Source: Massilia pinisoli
Lineage (GTDB): Bacteria > Pseudomonadota > Gammaproteobacteria > Burkholderiales > Burkholderiaceae_D
Assembly (NCBI RefSeq): GCF_024753285.1
Contig: NZ_JANUGW010000009.1
Coordinates: 124,001 to 188,000 of the forward strand
Direction of reading: 5' to 3'
DNA length: 64,000 nucleotides
The notes under the pieces were generated by a model, which saw nothing but the letters and a program-made list of their open reading frames with translations, was not told where the DNA came from and did no database searches. Both the position numbers and the translations under genes were made by a program. How positions within the stretch are numbered: position 1 is the stretch's first letter; every line of letters begins with the position of its first letter. Shown one piece after another: positions 34,433 through 45,164 of the stretch.

Positions 34433-37400
34433 CGGGCGGGCGCGGTGGCGGAAGCGGCGGCGAGCAGCTGGCGCGCCTCCTCGAATTCGTAACGGGACAG
34501 GTGCTGCGCGAGGTGCGCGAGGCGCTGGCCGTCCAGCACGCCCGCGAGGCGCGCGCGCACGGACTCGAAATAATCGATGGCGTCGCCCGAGTATTCGGCC
34601 AGCAAGTGGTCGAGCTGGGCGGCGGCGGCCAGACCGTCGCCGTCGGCGGGCGTGGATGCCGCGGGCGCCGGCTCGGGAGGCGTCTCCGCGGCGCGCGTGA
34701 AATAGCGGTCCAGTGACGCCATCGTGGCCTCCACGGCGGTCTCCAGCGCGCGCACGCCCGACGCTAGGCGCGCAGGGTCGGGCGCCGCCAGCGCGAGCCC
34801 CTCTTCCACGGCTTGAGCCAGCGTTTGCAACTCACGCGCGCCGACGTTGCCGGCCACGCCGCGCAAGGTGTGGGCACGCGCCGCGGCCTCGCGCAGCCGT
34901 CCCGCCTCGAAGTCGGCGCGGATCTGCGTGCCGGCGTCGCGCTGGGCGTCGCGGAAGCGATCCAGCAACTGCACGTACAGCGCCGCGTTGCCGGCCACGT
35001 GCCGCAGGCCGTACGCGGAATCGATGCCGGACAGGTTCGACAGCCCCGGCAACGTGGGCCCCTCCGCGACGGCGGCGGGCAGCGGCGGCGGCACGGCGGG
35101 CCCGATCCAGCGCGCCAGGGTGGCGTACAGCTTCTCCGGCTCGACGGGCTTCGTGATGTAGTCCTGCATGCCTTCGCGCAGGCAGCGGTCGCGGATCTCG
35201 GCCAGCGCATGGGCCGTCATGGCGACGACGGGCACCTTGTCGAAGCGCGTATCGCGCCGCAGCTCGATCGTGGCCGCGTGGCCGTCCATCTGCGGCATCT
35301 CGAGGTCCATCAGCACGAGGCCATACGCCTGCGGGCCGCCCGCGCGCAGCATGTCCAGCGCCTCGCGTCCGGTGGCGGCGACGTCCACGGCGATGTGCTG
35401 CGCCTCCAGCAGTTCGCGCGCGATCTGCTGGTTGACGAGGTTGTCCTCGACGAGCAGCACGCGCGCCACGCAGTCGCCCGCGTCCTCGCCCCGGCTGCGC
35501 GCGCGCGGTGCGCGCGGCGGCGCGAACAGGGCGACCAGCGTGTCGACGAGCGCGGACTGGCCGATCGGCTTGCACAGGAAGCCGCGGATGCCAGCGGCCT
35601 CCGCTTCTTTCTGCACTTCCTCGCGGCCGAATGCCGTCACGAGCACGGTCGACGGCGGCCGCCGCAGCGCCGGGTTGCCCGCGATGCGGCGCGCCAGCTC
35701 GATGCCGTCCATGCCCGGCATCTGCCAGTCCGTCAGCACGACGCTGTACGGGTCGCCGGCCGCGTCCGCGGCGAGCAAGGCGCTTTCCGCCTCGGCGCCG
35801 CTGGCTGCGACGTCCACGCGCAGCGGCAGCGCCTGCAGCGCCTCGCTCATGATCTCGCGCGCGACCTCGGAATCGTCGACGAGCAGCAGGCGCGCGCCGT
35901 CCAGTTCCGGCGGCGCGACGGCGACGCGTTCCGGCTCGCCGGACAAAGGGAAGTCGAGGTCGAAGTGGAACGTCGAACCCTGCCCCGGACTGCTGTCGAC
36001 GTCGATGCGCCCGCCCATCAGGCCGACGAGCTGCTGCGAGATCGACAGGCCCAATCCGGTACCGCCGTACTCGCGCGTCGTGCTGCCGTTGGCCTGGCTG
36101 AACGCGCGGAACAGCTTGGCCTGCTGCGCCTCGCTCATGCCGATGCCCGTGTCGCGCACGGCGAAGCGCAACGTCACGCGGTCAGCGCCAAAGCGGTCAT
36201 TCTCGGCATCGTCCACGCGCCGGCACGACAATTCCAGCTCGCCGGCCGGCGTGAACTTCACGGCGTTGTTGACGAGGTTGATGAGGACCTGGCCCAGGCG
36301 CAGCGGATCGCCCACGAGCATGCGCGGGATCGCGTGCGGCACGTGGAACAGGTATTCGAGCTGCTTGTCGGCCGCGCCCTGGCTCGTGACGCTCGCCACG
36401 TTCGCCAGCACGTCGTCCAGGCAGAACGGGATGTGTTCGACGTCCAGCTTGCCCGCCTCGATCTTGGAAAAGTCGAGGATGTCGTTGATGATGCCCAGCA
36501 GCGACAGCGCGGCGCGGTGGATCTTGCCCACGTAGTCCTGCTGCTTCGGGGAGAGCTCCGTGCGCAGCGCGAGATAGGCCATGCCGATGATCGCGCTCAT
36601 CGGCGTGCGGATCTCGTGACTCATGTTGGCGAGGAATTCCGACTTGGCGACGTTCGCGGCCTCGGCGCGCACGTTCGCGGCGACGAGCGACTGCTCGCGC
36701 TCGCGCCGTTCCGAGATGTCGCGGATGAACGAGCAGAATTCGTAGTCGTCGCTCGTCGCCAGCTGCACGCGCGTGATCGCGAGCTCGATGGGAAACTCCA
36801 CGCCGTCGCGGCGCAGCGCATACGTTTCGATGCGGGTGTCCAGCACGCCGCCCACGCCGCTCTTCTCGAAGCGCGCGAGGCCGCTCCGGTGCGCGGCGCG
36901 GTGGCGCTCGGGGACGATGCATTCGTCGAGCGGGCGGCCCAGCACCTCTTCGCCCGTCCAGCCGAAGATCTTTTCCGCCTGCGCGTTCCAGCCGACGATG
37001 GTCCCGCCGCGGTCCATGCGCACGACGGCGTCGAGCGCCGTGTCGACGATCGCTTGCAGCTTGGCCTGGCTGCCCTGCGCCACGCGGATGGAATCGAGGA
37101 GCTCGCGCGTGCGCGCGGCGATCTTCTGTTCGAGGTCTTCGTTCAAGTCGCGCAACTGCTGCTCGATCACGTTCTTTTCGCGCAGCAGGCCGTTCGTCAC
37201 CTGCTCGGCGCGGCGCAGCCGGTTCAAGGTGTCGCGGAAGCTGCGCACGGCGGACGACAGGCGGCCGATCTGGTCGCGCCGGCCGATGCCGGACAAATGG
37301 ATGTCCGTCTCGCCGCGCGCGAGCTTTTCCAGCGCTTCCTGGATGTCGGCGAACGGCTGCGTCATGCGGCGCCCGATCAGCAGCACGCAGCCGACGATGG

Positions 37401-37887
37401 CCAGGGTGAGCATGAAATTGGCCATCACCGTGTGCATGATCTGGCGGCGCAGGTCGTCGTCGACCTGCCGGCGCGAGAACGCCAGCTCGATGCGGCCGAC
37501 CGGGAAGTCGCGGTTGCCGTCGCGGTAGGCGATCGCGCGGCTGACCTGGATGGCGCCACCTTCCTCCTCGCCCGTGCCCAGCGCGGCCAGCACGGCGCCG
37601 TTCGGCGCGAGTACGCGCAGCATCTTGACTTCCGGCGTGGCGCCGAGCGCGTCGACGACGGATGCGACGGCCGCGCTGTTGATGTCGAACAGCGGCCGCG
37701 CCAGCGCGTGCGCCAGCACCGACGCCTGGCGCTCCACGCGCTCGTGCAGGCGCTGGTCGGCCTCGTCCTGCAAGGTGCGCATGACGTAAGTGGTGTAGAC
37801 ACCGGTGGACAGCGCGACCGCGAGCACGATGCCGGCGCCCAGGCGGAACACGATGTTCTGGCGCCAGCTGGCGGCAAGCCCGCGCAC
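34429..37887 (-). CDS. Hybrid sensor histidine kinase with HAMP, PAS, two receivers and Hpt
   Basis: 1152 residues. TM1 ~11-35, a periplasmic loop, TM2 ~152-172, HAMP to ~225, coiled coil, PAS ~275-395 ([20 protein letters not shown]), HisKA with His424 ([20 protein letters not shown]), HATPase ([35 protein letters not shown]), receiver 1 ([27 protein letters not shown]), receiver 2 ([30 protein letters not shown]) and an Hpt module ([17 protein letters not shown]). A BarA/EvgS-like phosphorelay is expected. It starts 37 nt after the periplasmic binding protein gene and overlaps the HD-GYP gene. Confidence 0.94.
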   Translation of the reverse strand: MRGLAASWRQNIVFRLGAGIVLAVALSTGVYTTYVMRTLQDEADQRLHERVERQASVLAHALARPLFDINSAAVASVVDALGATPEVKMLRVLAPNGAVLAALGTGEEEGGAIQVSRAIAYRDGNRDFPVGRIELAFSRRQVDDDLRRQIMHTVMANFMLTLAIVGCVLLIGRRMTQPFADIQEALEKLARGETDIHLSGIGRRDQIGRLSSAVRSFRDTLNRLRRAEQVTNGLLREKNVIEQQLRDLNEDLEQKIAARTRELLDSIRVAQGSQAKLQAIVDTALDAVVRMDRGGTIVGWNAQAEKIFGWTGEEVLGRPLDECIVPERHRAAHRSGLARFEKSGVGGVLDTRIETYALRRDGVEFPIELAITRVQLATSDDYEFCSFIRDISERREREQSLVAANVRAEAANVAKSEFLANMSHEIRTPMSAIIGMAYLALRTELSPKQQDYVGKIHRAALSLLGIINDILDFSKIEAGKLDVEHIPFCLDDVLANVASVTSQGAADKQLEYLFHVPHAIPRMLVGDPLRLGQVLINLVNNAVKFTPAGELELSCRRVDDAENDRFGADRVTLRFAVRDTGIGMSEAQQAKLFRAFSQANGSTTREYGGTGLGLSISQQLVGLMGGRIDVDSSPGQGSTFHFDLDFPLSGEPERVAVAPPELDGARLLLVDDSEVAREIMSEALQALPLRVDVAASGAEAESALLAADAAGDPYSVVLTDWQMPGMDGIELARRIAGNPALRRPPSTVLVTAFGREEVQKEAEAAGIRGFLCKPIGQSALVDTLVALFAPPRAPRARSRGEDAGDCVARVLLVEDNLVNQQIARELLEAQHIAVDVAATGREALDMLRAGGPQAYGLVLMDLEMPQMDGHAATIELRRDTRFDKVPVVAMTAHALAEIRDRCLREGMQDYITKPVEPEKLYATLARWIGPAVPPPLPAAVAEGPTLPGLSNLSGIDSAYGLRHVAGNAALYVQLLDRFRDAQRDAGTQIRADFEAGRLREAAARAHTLRGVAGNVGARELQTLAQAVEEGLALAAPDPARLASGVRALETAVEATMASLDRYFTRAAETPPEPAPAASTPADGDGLAAAAQLDHLLAEYSGDAIDYFESVRARLAGVLDGQRLAHLAQHLSRYEFEEARQLLAAASATAPAR

Positions 37888-37924
37888 GAGGCCGGCCGGG
37901 CGCGGCGCGGAGGACGGGATCGAG

Positions 37925-38752
37925 TTAATGGCCGCCTCCCGGGTGGCCGGTCAGCTCGCGTTCGCGCCGGCGGTAGGCGGGACTCGTGCGCACCTCCTCG
38001 ATCGCCTTCCAGATGCGCGCCGCCAGCTCGGGCTGCTGCGCGACGAACGCGTGCGACAGGATCAGGTAGTACGGCTTTTCGACGAGCGGCGCGGGCAGCA
38101 CCTCGATCTGCTGCGCGACCGGGGTGCGCATCACGCGCACCGCGTCGCCGCCACCGAGGGCGGCCGCCGCGACCCGCCCCGCGAGGAGCTTCTGCACCAG
38201 TTCGTCGGCCTGCTGGCTGCCCTCGTCCACGGGGACGTTCTGCGCGCGCAGGAAGTCGCCGACGGAATAGCCGAGCTGGAAGCCGATGCGGCCGTCCACG
38301 TTGGCGAAGTGCTTGCCGTCCCAGTCGACGCGGCTACCCTTGCGGCGCACGAGCACGTAGCGGTCGACGTGCATGCGCTTTTCCGGATCGGCCTGGCCGT
38401 CGTCGCCGTGGACGCCGGGGTACGCGCCGACTTCGAGGCGCTCGCGGCTGAAGCTGACGGCGAACGCGCCGTCGACCCGGTTCTCCTTGACCTGCGCGAG
38501 GCAGCGCTTCCACGGCATGCTCTGGTAGTCGAACACGACGCCGAGGCGGCGCGCGACGTCACCCAGCAATTCGAAATTCAGGCCGCCGCCGTCCAGCGTG
38601 CGCCACGGCAGCACTTCCTGGCGTTCGAAGCACAGCGACACCATCCGGTCCGCGACGGGGGGCGCCGCGCACGCCGCGCCGGCGCCGAGCCAGCAGGCGA
38701 TCAGGCCGAGGCGCAGGCGTCGCAGCACGGGCGGCGGCACGGACGGCAGCAT
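37925..38752 (-). CDS. Periplasmic solute-binding protein (SBP type 3), likely sensory
   Basis: 275 residues with a signal peptide ([20 protein letters not shown]). The body resembles family-3 solute-binding proteins: [74 protein letters not shown]. No ABC permease or ATPase is adjacent. Instead a hybrid kinase and an HD-GYP regulator follow in the same direction, so this protein more likely presents a ligand to the kinase than feeds a transporter. The ligand is unknown; amino acids are common for the family. Confidence 0.85.
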   Translation of the reverse strand: MLPSVPPPVLRRLRLGLIACWLGAGAACAAPPVADRMVSLCFERQEVLPWRTLDGGGLNFELLGDVARRLGVVFDYQSMPWKRCLAQVKENRVDGAFAVSFSRERLEVGAYPGVHGDDGQADPEKRMHVDRYVLVRRKGSRVDWDGKHFANVDGRIGFQLGYSVGDFLRAQNVPVDEGSQQADELVQKLLAGRVAAAALGGGDAVRVMRTPVAQQIEVLPAPLVEKPYYLILSHAFVAQQPELAARIWKAIEEVRTSPAYRRRERELTGHPGGGH

Positions 38753-38777
38753 GGCAGCGGCGGCGCGCGGCCGTCCG

Positions 38778-39710
38778 TCAGGCCGCGAGCGCGGCGCGGC
38801 CGTGACGCAGCTCGGCCAGCACGCCGGCCCGCAGGCCGGTCTTCGGCACTTCCAGTTCGTCGATCTCCAGTTCTTCCATCAGGCCCAGCAGTATGGCCAG
38901 CGCGGCCGTCACGTCGCGCAGGCGCAGCGGGCCGAGGCCCGCCAGCGCCGCGCCGCCCCCGCCCTGCTCGAGCGCGCGCGCCGCCAGCCCTTCCAGGCGG
39001 TTGCGCGTGATGGGGCCGCCCAGGTCATTGTCGACCAGCAGCCGCGCCAGCGTGTGGATCGTGCCCGAGGCGCCGCAGGTGCGCTCGCGCCGTCCGGGGC
39101 CGAACGCGGGGGCCTCGTCGCCCAGCTTGGCGCGCGTGGACGCGATCGCGGCGGCGAACGACACGGCGTCGATGCGTCCGCCGCCGAAGAACGTCAGCGC
39201 CAGGCGCGACGTCCCGAGGCCCAGCGACGCGACCTTCTGCACGCGGCGGCCGCTGCCCAGCGCCAGCTGGGTGGAACCGCCGCCGATGCCGAGGACCAGG
39301 GTGCGCGTGTTGTCGCCGTCCGCCGCGGCGCCGTCGGCCACGCCGAGATACGTCAGCACGGCCTCTTCCTCGCCCGTCAGCACTTGCACGGGATGCCCGA
39401 GCAGCTCTTGCGCGGCCGGCAGGAACAGGTGGCTGTTGCGGGCCATGCGCAACGTCGAGGTGGCGACGACGCGCACGGCGGCCAGCGCGTGGTCGTTCAG
39501 GCGCGCGCGGATGCCGCGCAGGCAATCGAACGCGGCGTGCATCGCCTCGGGGCTCAGGCAGCCCTGGGCGTCCAGCGCGGCAGCGAGGCGCAGCGGCGCG
39601 TGATAGCTGTCGAGGGGACGCAGGGTGCCCTCCTCGACGGCGCCGACCAGCAGGCGGAAACTGTCCGATCCGAGGACGAGCGCGGCGTGAATGGGGGAAG
39701 GGGTGCTCAT
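38778..39710 (-). CDS. Ppx/GppA family phosphatase
   Basis: 310 residues with the ASKHA fold of exopolyphosphatase/pppGpp phosphatase: LVLGSDSFRLLVGAVEEGTL, VRVVATSTLRMARNS, LTGEEEAVLTYLGV, LVLGIGGGSTQLALGSG, ASGTIHTLARLLVDN. It lacks the C-terminal HD-like domain of long Ppx proteins, matching the short form common in Betaproteobacteria. The substrate (polyphosphate or pppGpp) cannot be told from the sequence. It lies 25 nt upstream of the solute-binding protein gene on the same strand and may start that operon. Confidence 0.9.
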   Translation of the reverse strand: MSTPSPIHAALVLGSDSFRLLVGAVEEGTLRPLDSYHAPLRLAAALDAQGCLSPEAMHAAFDCLRGIRARLNDHALAAVRVVATSTLRMARNSHLFLPAAQELLGHPVQVLTGEEEAVLTYLGVADGAAADGDNTRTLVLGIGGGSTQLALGSGRRVQKVASLGLGTSRLALTFFGGGRIDAVSFAAAIASTRAKLGDEAPAFGPGRRERTCGASGTIHTLARLLVDNDLGGPITRNRLEGLAARALEQGGGGAALAGLGPLRLRDVTAALAILLGLMEELEIDELEVPKTGLRAGVLAELRHGRAALAA

Positions 39711-39864
39711 GCAGACTCCGAAGTCGAAAACGGCGCCACGATAGCGGGCCAGGATGACGGATCGATGACAGGAGCATCGTTGATCGCATCATCATAAGAC
39801 ATGCGGGACGACCGTGCCATGGCGGACGCGGCCACGCGTGCGTGCCCGTGGACCAGGCGCGACG

Positions 39865-41037
39865 TCATTCCTCGACCGGCGCCAGCACGGCGGCCGCCAC
39901 TTCGATCCGGTTGCGGCCGGCCTTCTTGGCCACACGCAACGCCTCATCGGCCCGCGCCAGCAACGTGACGGTGCTGTCTTCCGGGCGGATCGTCGTGACG
40001 CCGAAGCTGGCCGTCAGCGAAATCATCGCGCGCTCCGTCTTGACGCGCTCCCCTTCGATGGCGGCGCGCATGCGCTCGGCCACCATGGCGGCATCGTCAA
40101 GGCCGGTACGCGGCAGCAGGATCGCGAATTCGACGCCGACGAGGCGGCCCAGCAGGTCGCTGTCGCGCAGCTGGCCCTTGCAGGCGCCGATCAGGTGCGC
40201 GAGCACGACGTCGCCGGCCGGGTGGCCGTAGCTGTCGTTGATGCGCTTGAAATGGTCGAAGTCGAGCACGACGAGGGCCGTCGGCTGGCCGGGGCGGCGT
40301 GCCAGCGCCATCCACGGCACGAGGGCCTGGAAGAAGCCGCGCCGGTTCGGCACGTCCGTGAGCGGGTCGACGACTTCCAGCCGCGCCAGCTCGGCCTGTT
40401 CGCGCTCGCGGCCCAGCAGCAGCCAGCCGAAGCCGCCCAGCAGCGCCAGCAGATACAGCGCGCCGGAGTGGAATTGGCGCAGCATGTCGCTCGTCATCCA
40501 GCCCCAGCCGGCCGGGGCCAGCAGCACGAGGGCGCCGCGCGCGCCGACGACGAGCGCGAGCACCGTCGTGGCCAGCGCAAGGAAGCGCTGCAGCATCGAC
40601 GCCGCCGCCCAGCCGCGCGCGAACGCGGCGGCCAGCGCCAGGTAAAACGCGGCCAGCACGAGCGACGCGGCCACGGCGCGCAGGCCGATGGGGTCGATCA
40701 GCCAGCACAGCAGGAACGCGGCGATGCCCAGCGCCAGCGCGGGGATGACGGCACGGCGCCAGCGCAGGCGGCCGGCGCGCTCCCACGCGGCGCCCGCTTC
40801 CCACGCGACGCCGGCGAACACGAGACCATACGCGATCGGGAGCGCGAGGCCTTCCGGCACGACACCCGCGGCGCCGATGGCCAGCAGCAGCCAGCCGGCG
40901 CCCTGGCACAGGCGCGCCCAGCCCCACGTGGGGACGACCGGGCGGCCGCCGTGGTTCGATTGTTCGAAGAAAAACAGCGTCGCGCACAAGGCCAGATTAC
41001 CGAGTGCCAGCGCCAGTACCATCGTGGTGGAATCCAT
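39865..41037 (-). CDS. Multi-spanning membrane protein with degenerate GGDEF domain
   Basis: 390 residues. About seven hydrophobic segments occupy residues 1-215, then a GGDEF-type domain. The I-like helices and NRRGFFQALV, LVVLDFDHFKRINDSYGHPA are normal, but the signature reads RLVGVEF where RLGGDEF is expected; the DNA supports this reading (codons GTC GGC GTC GAA TTC). Loss of the first Gly and the Asp/Glu before EF usually abolishes diguanylate cyclase activity, so it may be a c-di-GMP or GTP receptor, or a structural partner. It starts 7 nt after a 91-residue protein gene, implying an operon. Confidence 0.88.
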   Translation of the reverse strand: MDSTTMVLALALGNLALCATLFFFEQSNHGGRPVVPTWGWARLCQGAGWLLLAIGAAGVVPEGLALPIAYGLVFAGVAWEAGAAWERAGRLRWRRAVIPALALGIAAFLLCWLIDPIGLRAVAASLVLAAFYLALAAAFARGWAAASMLQRFLALATTVLALVVGARGALVLLAPAGWGWMTSDMLRQFHSGALYLLALLGGFGWLLLGREREQAELARLEVVDPLTDVPNRRGFFQALVPWMALARRPGQPTALVVLDFDHFKRINDSYGHPAGDVVLAHLIGACKGQLRDSDLLGRLVGVEFAILLPRTGLDDAAMVAERMRAAIEGERVKTERAMISLTASFGVTTIRPEDSTVTLLARADEALRVAKKAGRNRIEVAAAVLAPVEE

Positions 41038-41044
41038 GGGCGCC

Positions 41045-41320
41045 TCAGAATTCGTGCACGACCGCGGTCGTGCCGTCGCCGACCCGGCTCGACCAGGCGC
41101 GCGTCCAGTAGTTCCGCTCGACCTCGCTGGGCGGCTCGTGCCAGAACACGATCAGGGTGCCCTTGTGATCGTGGATCTGAGTCAGCTTCTCGACAAACGC
41201 GGGATTTCCGTCCAGGTCCGCCAACGCCATCGCGTAGCCGTAGACGCGGTCCAGGCGCTCGATGCGGTCCGGCTCGGTCTGGCTGTTGGTGGCGGTAATG
41301 GTCGGGTGGTCCAGGAACAT
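41045..41320 (-). CDS. Conserved-looking 91-residue protein of unknown function
   Basis: Soluble, mixed alpha/beta; no signal peptide or metal motif. Visible features are RIERLDRVYGYAMALADLDG, FVEKLTQIHDHKGTLIVFWH and the acidic C-terminus VVHEF. It lies 7 nt upstream of the degenerate GGDEF protein and was probably kept as its partner. I do not recognise the family. Confidence 0.65.
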   Translation of the reverse strand: MFLDHPTITATNSQTEPDRIERLDRVYGYAMALADLDGNPAFVEKLTQIHDHKGTLIVFWHEPPSEVERNYWTRAWSSRVGDGTTAVVHEF

Positions 41321-41432
41321 GAGGTCTCCGCTTGGGCTGCAACGGCCAGCTTATCAGAAACCTATCGTGCGCAACAAGTTACGCCAAGGAGAGACGGCGC
41401 CGATATCGATTTCACCTATACTGACTGATGCC

Positions 41433-42239
41433 ATGCCGCATCACGACGACCCTTTCCGCCCGTCCAGCCCGCCGTCTTCCGCGCCGCTCGTGCGTACGCG
41501 CCGCGGCCGGCGCACGCTCGAGTTCGCACCCGGCGACATCCAGAGCGAGATGCTGCTGGCGCGCCCGGACGCCCTCACGCTCGACTATCTGCGCGCGATG
41601 ATGGGTTTCGTGCTGTTCCAGCCCCGGCCGCGCCGGATCGTGATGGTGGGGCTGGGCGGCGGCTCGCTCGCCAAGTTCTGCCATCGGCATTTCCCCGCCG
41701 CACACATCACCGTCATCGAATTGCGCGCGGACGTGATCGCCCTGCGCGACGCCTTCCACGTGCCGCCAGACGGTCCCCGTTTCGCTGTCGTGCACGCGGA
41801 CGCGGCCGACTGGCTGGCGGCCCACCCGGGCACGGCCGACGTGCTGCTCGTGGACGGCTTCGACGCACGCGGCCTGCCCGAGCGCCTGGCGGACGCGGCC
41901 TTCTATGCCGACTGCCGGCGCGCGCTGCGTCCCGGCGGCGTACTCGTGGCCAACGTGTTCACGTACGACCCGCGCTACCGCGACGTGATGGCCGCGCTGG
42001 ACGGCACGTTCGCAGGCCGCATCTGCTGGTTCGACAAGGTCGCGGGCAACAACCGCATCGTGTACGCGCTGCGGCAGCCTGCGGATGCCGCCACGCGCCG
42101 CCTGGCCGCACTCGCGCGGCACCGCGGTTTCGGCGCGGGATTATTGAACCGGCTAGCCATTCGATTCATCCTTGCCTGGATCGCATCGCGATCTGTTCTG
42201 GCCCCGCCACAACTACGGTCCGTACGCCCCCGCCTGTGA
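41433..42239 (+). CDS. Spermidine-synthase-like SAM-binding methyltransferase/aminopropyltransferase fold
   Basis: 268 residues from the ATG at 41433. Features of the spermidine synthase superfamily: FAPGDIQSEMLLARPDALTL, LDYLRAMMGFVLFQPRP, RIVMVGLGGGSLAKFCHRHF as the SAM/dcSAM loop, ITVIELRADVIALRDAF, and DVLLVDGFDARGLPERLADA holding the catalytic-region Asp. Many such orphan homologues in Proteobacteria are not true spermidine synthases. The C-terminal ~40 residues are extra and basic. It is monocistronic. Confidence 0.8.
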   Translation: MPHHDDPFRPSSPPSSAPLVRTRRGRRTLEFAPGDIQSEMLLARPDALTLDYLRAMMGFVLFQPRPRRIVMVGLGGGSLAKFCHRHFPAAHITVIELRADVIALRDAFHVPPDGPRFAVVHADAADWLAAHPGTADVLLVDGFDARGLPERLADAAFYADCRRALRPGGVLVANVFTYDPRYRDVMAALDGTFAGRICWFDKVAGNNRIVYALRQPADAATRRLAALARHRGFGAGLLNRLAIRFILAWIASRSVLAPPQLRSVRPRL

Positions 42240-42287
42240 CAATTTGTTTGCGGTAACTAGAGTTTCTGTGACAAACTGACGCTCTTA

Positions 42288-45164
42288 GTGCCCTCGGGCA
42301 ACCACATATCTTTCATGCATAGGGATCACTGGATGTCGCGTCGCCGACTGCCGTTTTCGCTCACGCTCGCCGCAGGCCTCACCCTCGCCGGCGGCCTGAC
42401 CGCCACCGCGGTGCTGACGGTTGCGGTCAGCCGTCTCGAATACGACAACAAAGCGCTGGCGTTCGAACAGGGCACCGGCGTGCGCGTGGCCGCGCTGCGC
42501 CAGGGCATGGAAGAAGCGGTCGAAGTGCTGAACGTCACCAACCAGCTGTTCACGACTGTCCAACCCGTCACGCGCGCGCAATTCCACGATTTCACGACGC
42601 CGCTGCTGCAGCGCAATCCGTACATCCGCGCGTTCAATTTCCACCGCGTCGTGACGGCGGCCGAACGGCCTGCCGTCGAGGCGGAGCTGCGCCAGTTCCA
42701 GCCGGACCTCGTCGTGCGCGAAATGCACAACGGCAAACGCGTGCCCGCGCCGGCGCGCCCGCGCTACAACATCGTCGACTACCTCGAGCCGATGCAGGGG
42801 AACGAAGCCGCGCTCGGCCTGAACATCAGCGAAAACCGCCAGGTGAGCGACGGCCTCGCGCGCGCGCAGGCGAGCGGCCGCGCGGCCGTGACGGACCTGC
42901 TGCAACTGGCGCAAGCGCCCGACGCCCCCGGCTTCGAAGTCGTGATGCCCGTGTATGCCCAGGGCGGCCGCCTGCTGGGCGACACGGCCGCCGTGATCTC
43001 CGTACCGACCCTCGTCAAGACCACGCTGGCGCGCGCCGGCCTTCTCGACGACCACAGCATCGGCCTGAAGTTCTACGCCGGCGGCCGCGCCGACCCGGCC
43101 CGCCTCGTCTACACGAGCCACCACGCCACGCCGGCCGTGCCGCCGACCGCCCTGCTGGCGGCCGGGTACACGGGCCGCACCGTCGCCACGTTCACCGTCG
43201 GCGGCCAGTCGTGGACCGTGGAAGCCATCGCGGCGCACAGCACGTGGCTGGCCGACCACCTCGGTTCCACCCTGCTGCTGGCCGGCGGCCTGCTGTCGAC
43301 CTTGCTGCTCGCCGCCTTCGTCCAGGCCGCGGGCGAGCGCACGCGCAAGGTGCAGGAACTGGTGCGCGAGCGCACGGCCGACCTGAAGCTCACGAACCAG
43401 CGGCTGATCGACGACGTCCTCGCCCGCAAGCGCACGGAAAAAGCGCTGCAGGAAAGCGAGCAGCGCTTCCGCCAGCTCGTCGCCATGTCGTCCGACTGGT
43501 ACTGGGAACAGGACGAGCAGTTCCGCTTCACCCACGTCACCGGCGACTTCACGGAAAAATCCGGCATCGCCACGGAGCGCGTGCTGGGCCGCCGCCGCTG
43601 GGACTACGTGCCGGCACTGACGGACACGGAACTCGGCCGCGACCACATCGCCACCCTGGAAGCGCACGAACCGTTCCGCAACCTCGAATACCGCGTCGTC
43701 GACGACAACGGCGAGGAGCGCTGGTTCTGCATCAACGGCCAGCCCACGTTCGACGAGACGGGCCGCTTCACCGGCTACCGCGGCACGGGCAGCGACATCA
43801 CGGCGCGCAAGGTCACCGAGCAGCGCGTGCACCACGTCGCGCAGCACGACGTGCTGACGGGCCTGCCCAACCGTTCGCTGCTGCAGGACCGCCTCGGCCA
43901 GGCCGTCGCGTACGCCACGCGCAGCGGGCATCCGGTGTGGGTGATGCTGATCGACCTGGACCGCTTCAAGTTCGTCAACGACAGCATGGGCCACAAGGCC
44001 GGCGACGTCCTCCTGATGACGGTGGCCGCCCGCCTGCGCTCGTCGCTGCGCGACACGGACACGGTGGCGCGCCTGTCCGGCGACGAATTCGTCGTGATCC
44101 TGTCCGAGCATTCCGACCAGCCCCTGACGCCGGACATCGTCCAGCGCGTGATGGATTCCGTCGCGCAGCCCGTGATCCTCGGGACGAAGGAATTCTTCGT
44201 CACGTGCAGTATCGGCGTGGCCGCCTTCCCCTGCGACGGCACGCCGGCCGACAACCTGATCGAGCACGCGGACATCGCCATGTACCGCGCCAAGAAGCTT
44301 GGCCGCAACAACTTCCAGTTCTACACCCCCGCGATGAACGAGGAATCGCTGGAGCGCGTGCGCATCGAAAGCGCGCTGCGCAACGCCCTCGAACGCAACG
44401 AATTCGTGCTGCACTACCAGCCGCAGGTCGACCTGCAGACGGGCCGCATCGTCGGCATGGAAGCGCTGATCCGCTGGAAGCATCCGGAGCTGGGCATGGT
44501 GCCGCCGTCGCGCTTCATCGGCATCGCCGAGGACACGGGGCTGATCGTCGCGATCGGCGCCTGGGTCATGCGCACCGCGTGCGCCCAGAACAAGGCCTGG
44601 CAGGATGCGGGCCTGGGCAAGCTCCGGGTCGCCGTGAACCTGTCGGCCCGCCAGTTCAGCGCGGCCGACCTCGTGCCGGGCATCGAGGCCGTCCTGAACG
44701 ACACGGGCCTGGACCCGTCGTGCCTGGAACTGGAATTGACGGAAAGCCTGTTCATGAGCGACGTCACGCCGGCCGTGGAACTGCTGCACCGCATGAAGGC
44801 GCTGGGCATCAACCTGTCGATCGACGACTTCGGCACGGGCTACTCCAGCTTCTCGTACCTGTCGCGCTTCCCCATCGACGTGCTGAAGATCGACCGCTCG
44901 TTCGTCAACGACATCACGCACGACGCCAACGACGCCGCCATCGTCGCCTCGATCATCGCGCTGGCGCACAACCTGCGCCTGTCCGTGATCGCCGAGGGCG
45001 TCGAGACGGCCGAGCAGCTCGACTACCTGCGCCACCAGGGCTGCGACGAAATGCAGGGCTATTACTTCTCGAAACCCCTGCCGGCCAACGAATTCGAGCA
45101 GTTGCTGCGCCAGCGGCGGGGCCTGGCGGCCCCGGAAGACGAGCCGCAAACGGCCGTCGCCTGA
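42288..45164 (+). CDS. CHASE-PAS-GGDEF-EAL membrane protein for c-di-GMP turnover
   Basis: Up to 958 residues (in-frame ATGs at 42288, 42315, 42333; 42333 MSRRRLPF gives the neatest N-terminus). TM1 is FSLTLAAGLTLAGGLTATAV. A CHASE periplasmic domain follows (NPYIRAFNFHRVVTAAERPA, YNIVDYLEPMQGNEAALGLN), then TM2 (STLLLAGGLLSTLLLAAFVQ), PAS (SSDWYWEQDEQFRFTHVTGD), GGDEF with SGDEF (RLSGDEFVVILSE), and EAL (GMEALIRWKHPELG, DDFGTGYSSFSYLSRFPIDV, KIDRSFV). Both catalytic domains look intact, although SGDEF is a mild variant. Together with the HD-GYP protein it gives the region strong c-di-GMP content. Confidence 0.94.
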   Translation: MPSGNHISFMHRDHWMSRRRLPFSLTLAAGLTLAGGLTATAVLTVAVSRLEYDNKALAFEQGTGVRVAALRQGMEEAVEVLNVTNQLFTTVQPVTRAQFHDFTTPLLQRNPYIRAFNFHRVVTAAERPAVEAELRQFQPDLVVREMHNGKRVPAPARPRYNIVDYLEPMQGNEAALGLNISENRQVSDGLARAQASGRAAVTDLLQLAQAPDAPGFEVVMPVYAQGGRLLGDTAAVISVPTLVKTTLARAGLLDDHSIGLKFYAGGRADPARLVYTSHHATPAVPPTALLAAGYTGRTVATFTVGGQSWTVEAIAAHSTWLADHLGSTLLLAGGLLSTLLLAAFVQAAGERTRKVQELVRERTADLKLTNQRLIDDVLARKRTEKALQESEQRFRQLVAMSSDWYWEQDEQFRFTHVTGDFTEKSGIATERVLGRRRWDYVPALTDTELGRDHIATLEAHEPFRNLEYRVVDDNGEERWFCINGQPTFDETGRFTGYRGTGSDITARKVTEQRVHHVAQHDVLTGLPNRSLLQDRLGQAVAYATRSGHPVWVMLIDLDRFKFVNDSMGHKAGDVLLMTVAARLRSSLRDTDTVARLSGDEFVVILSEHSDQPLTPDIVQRVMDSVAQPVILGTKEFFVTCSIGVAAFPCDGTPADNLIEHADIAMYRAKKLGRNNFQFYTPAMNEESLERVRIESALRNALERNEFVLHYQPQVDLQTGRIVGMEALIRWKHPELGMVPPSRFIGIAEDTGLIVAIGAWVMRTACAQNKAWQDAGLGKLRVAVNLSARQFSAADLVPGIEAVLNDTGLDPSCLELELTESLFMSDVTPAVELLHRMKALGINLSIDDFGTGYSSFSYLSRFPIDVLKIDRSFVNDITHDANDAAIVASIIALAHNLRLSVIAEGVETAEQLDYLRHQGCDEMQGYYFSKPLPANEFEQLLRQRRGLAAPEDEPQTAVA

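Noticed and set aside
34813..38451. A 1212-codon open frame opposite the hybrid kinase
   Set aside because: Antisense shadow; the kinase on the other strand has complete domains.
42285..45149. A 954-codon frame opposite the GGDEF-EAL gene
   Set aside because: Antisense shadow with no recognisable protein features.
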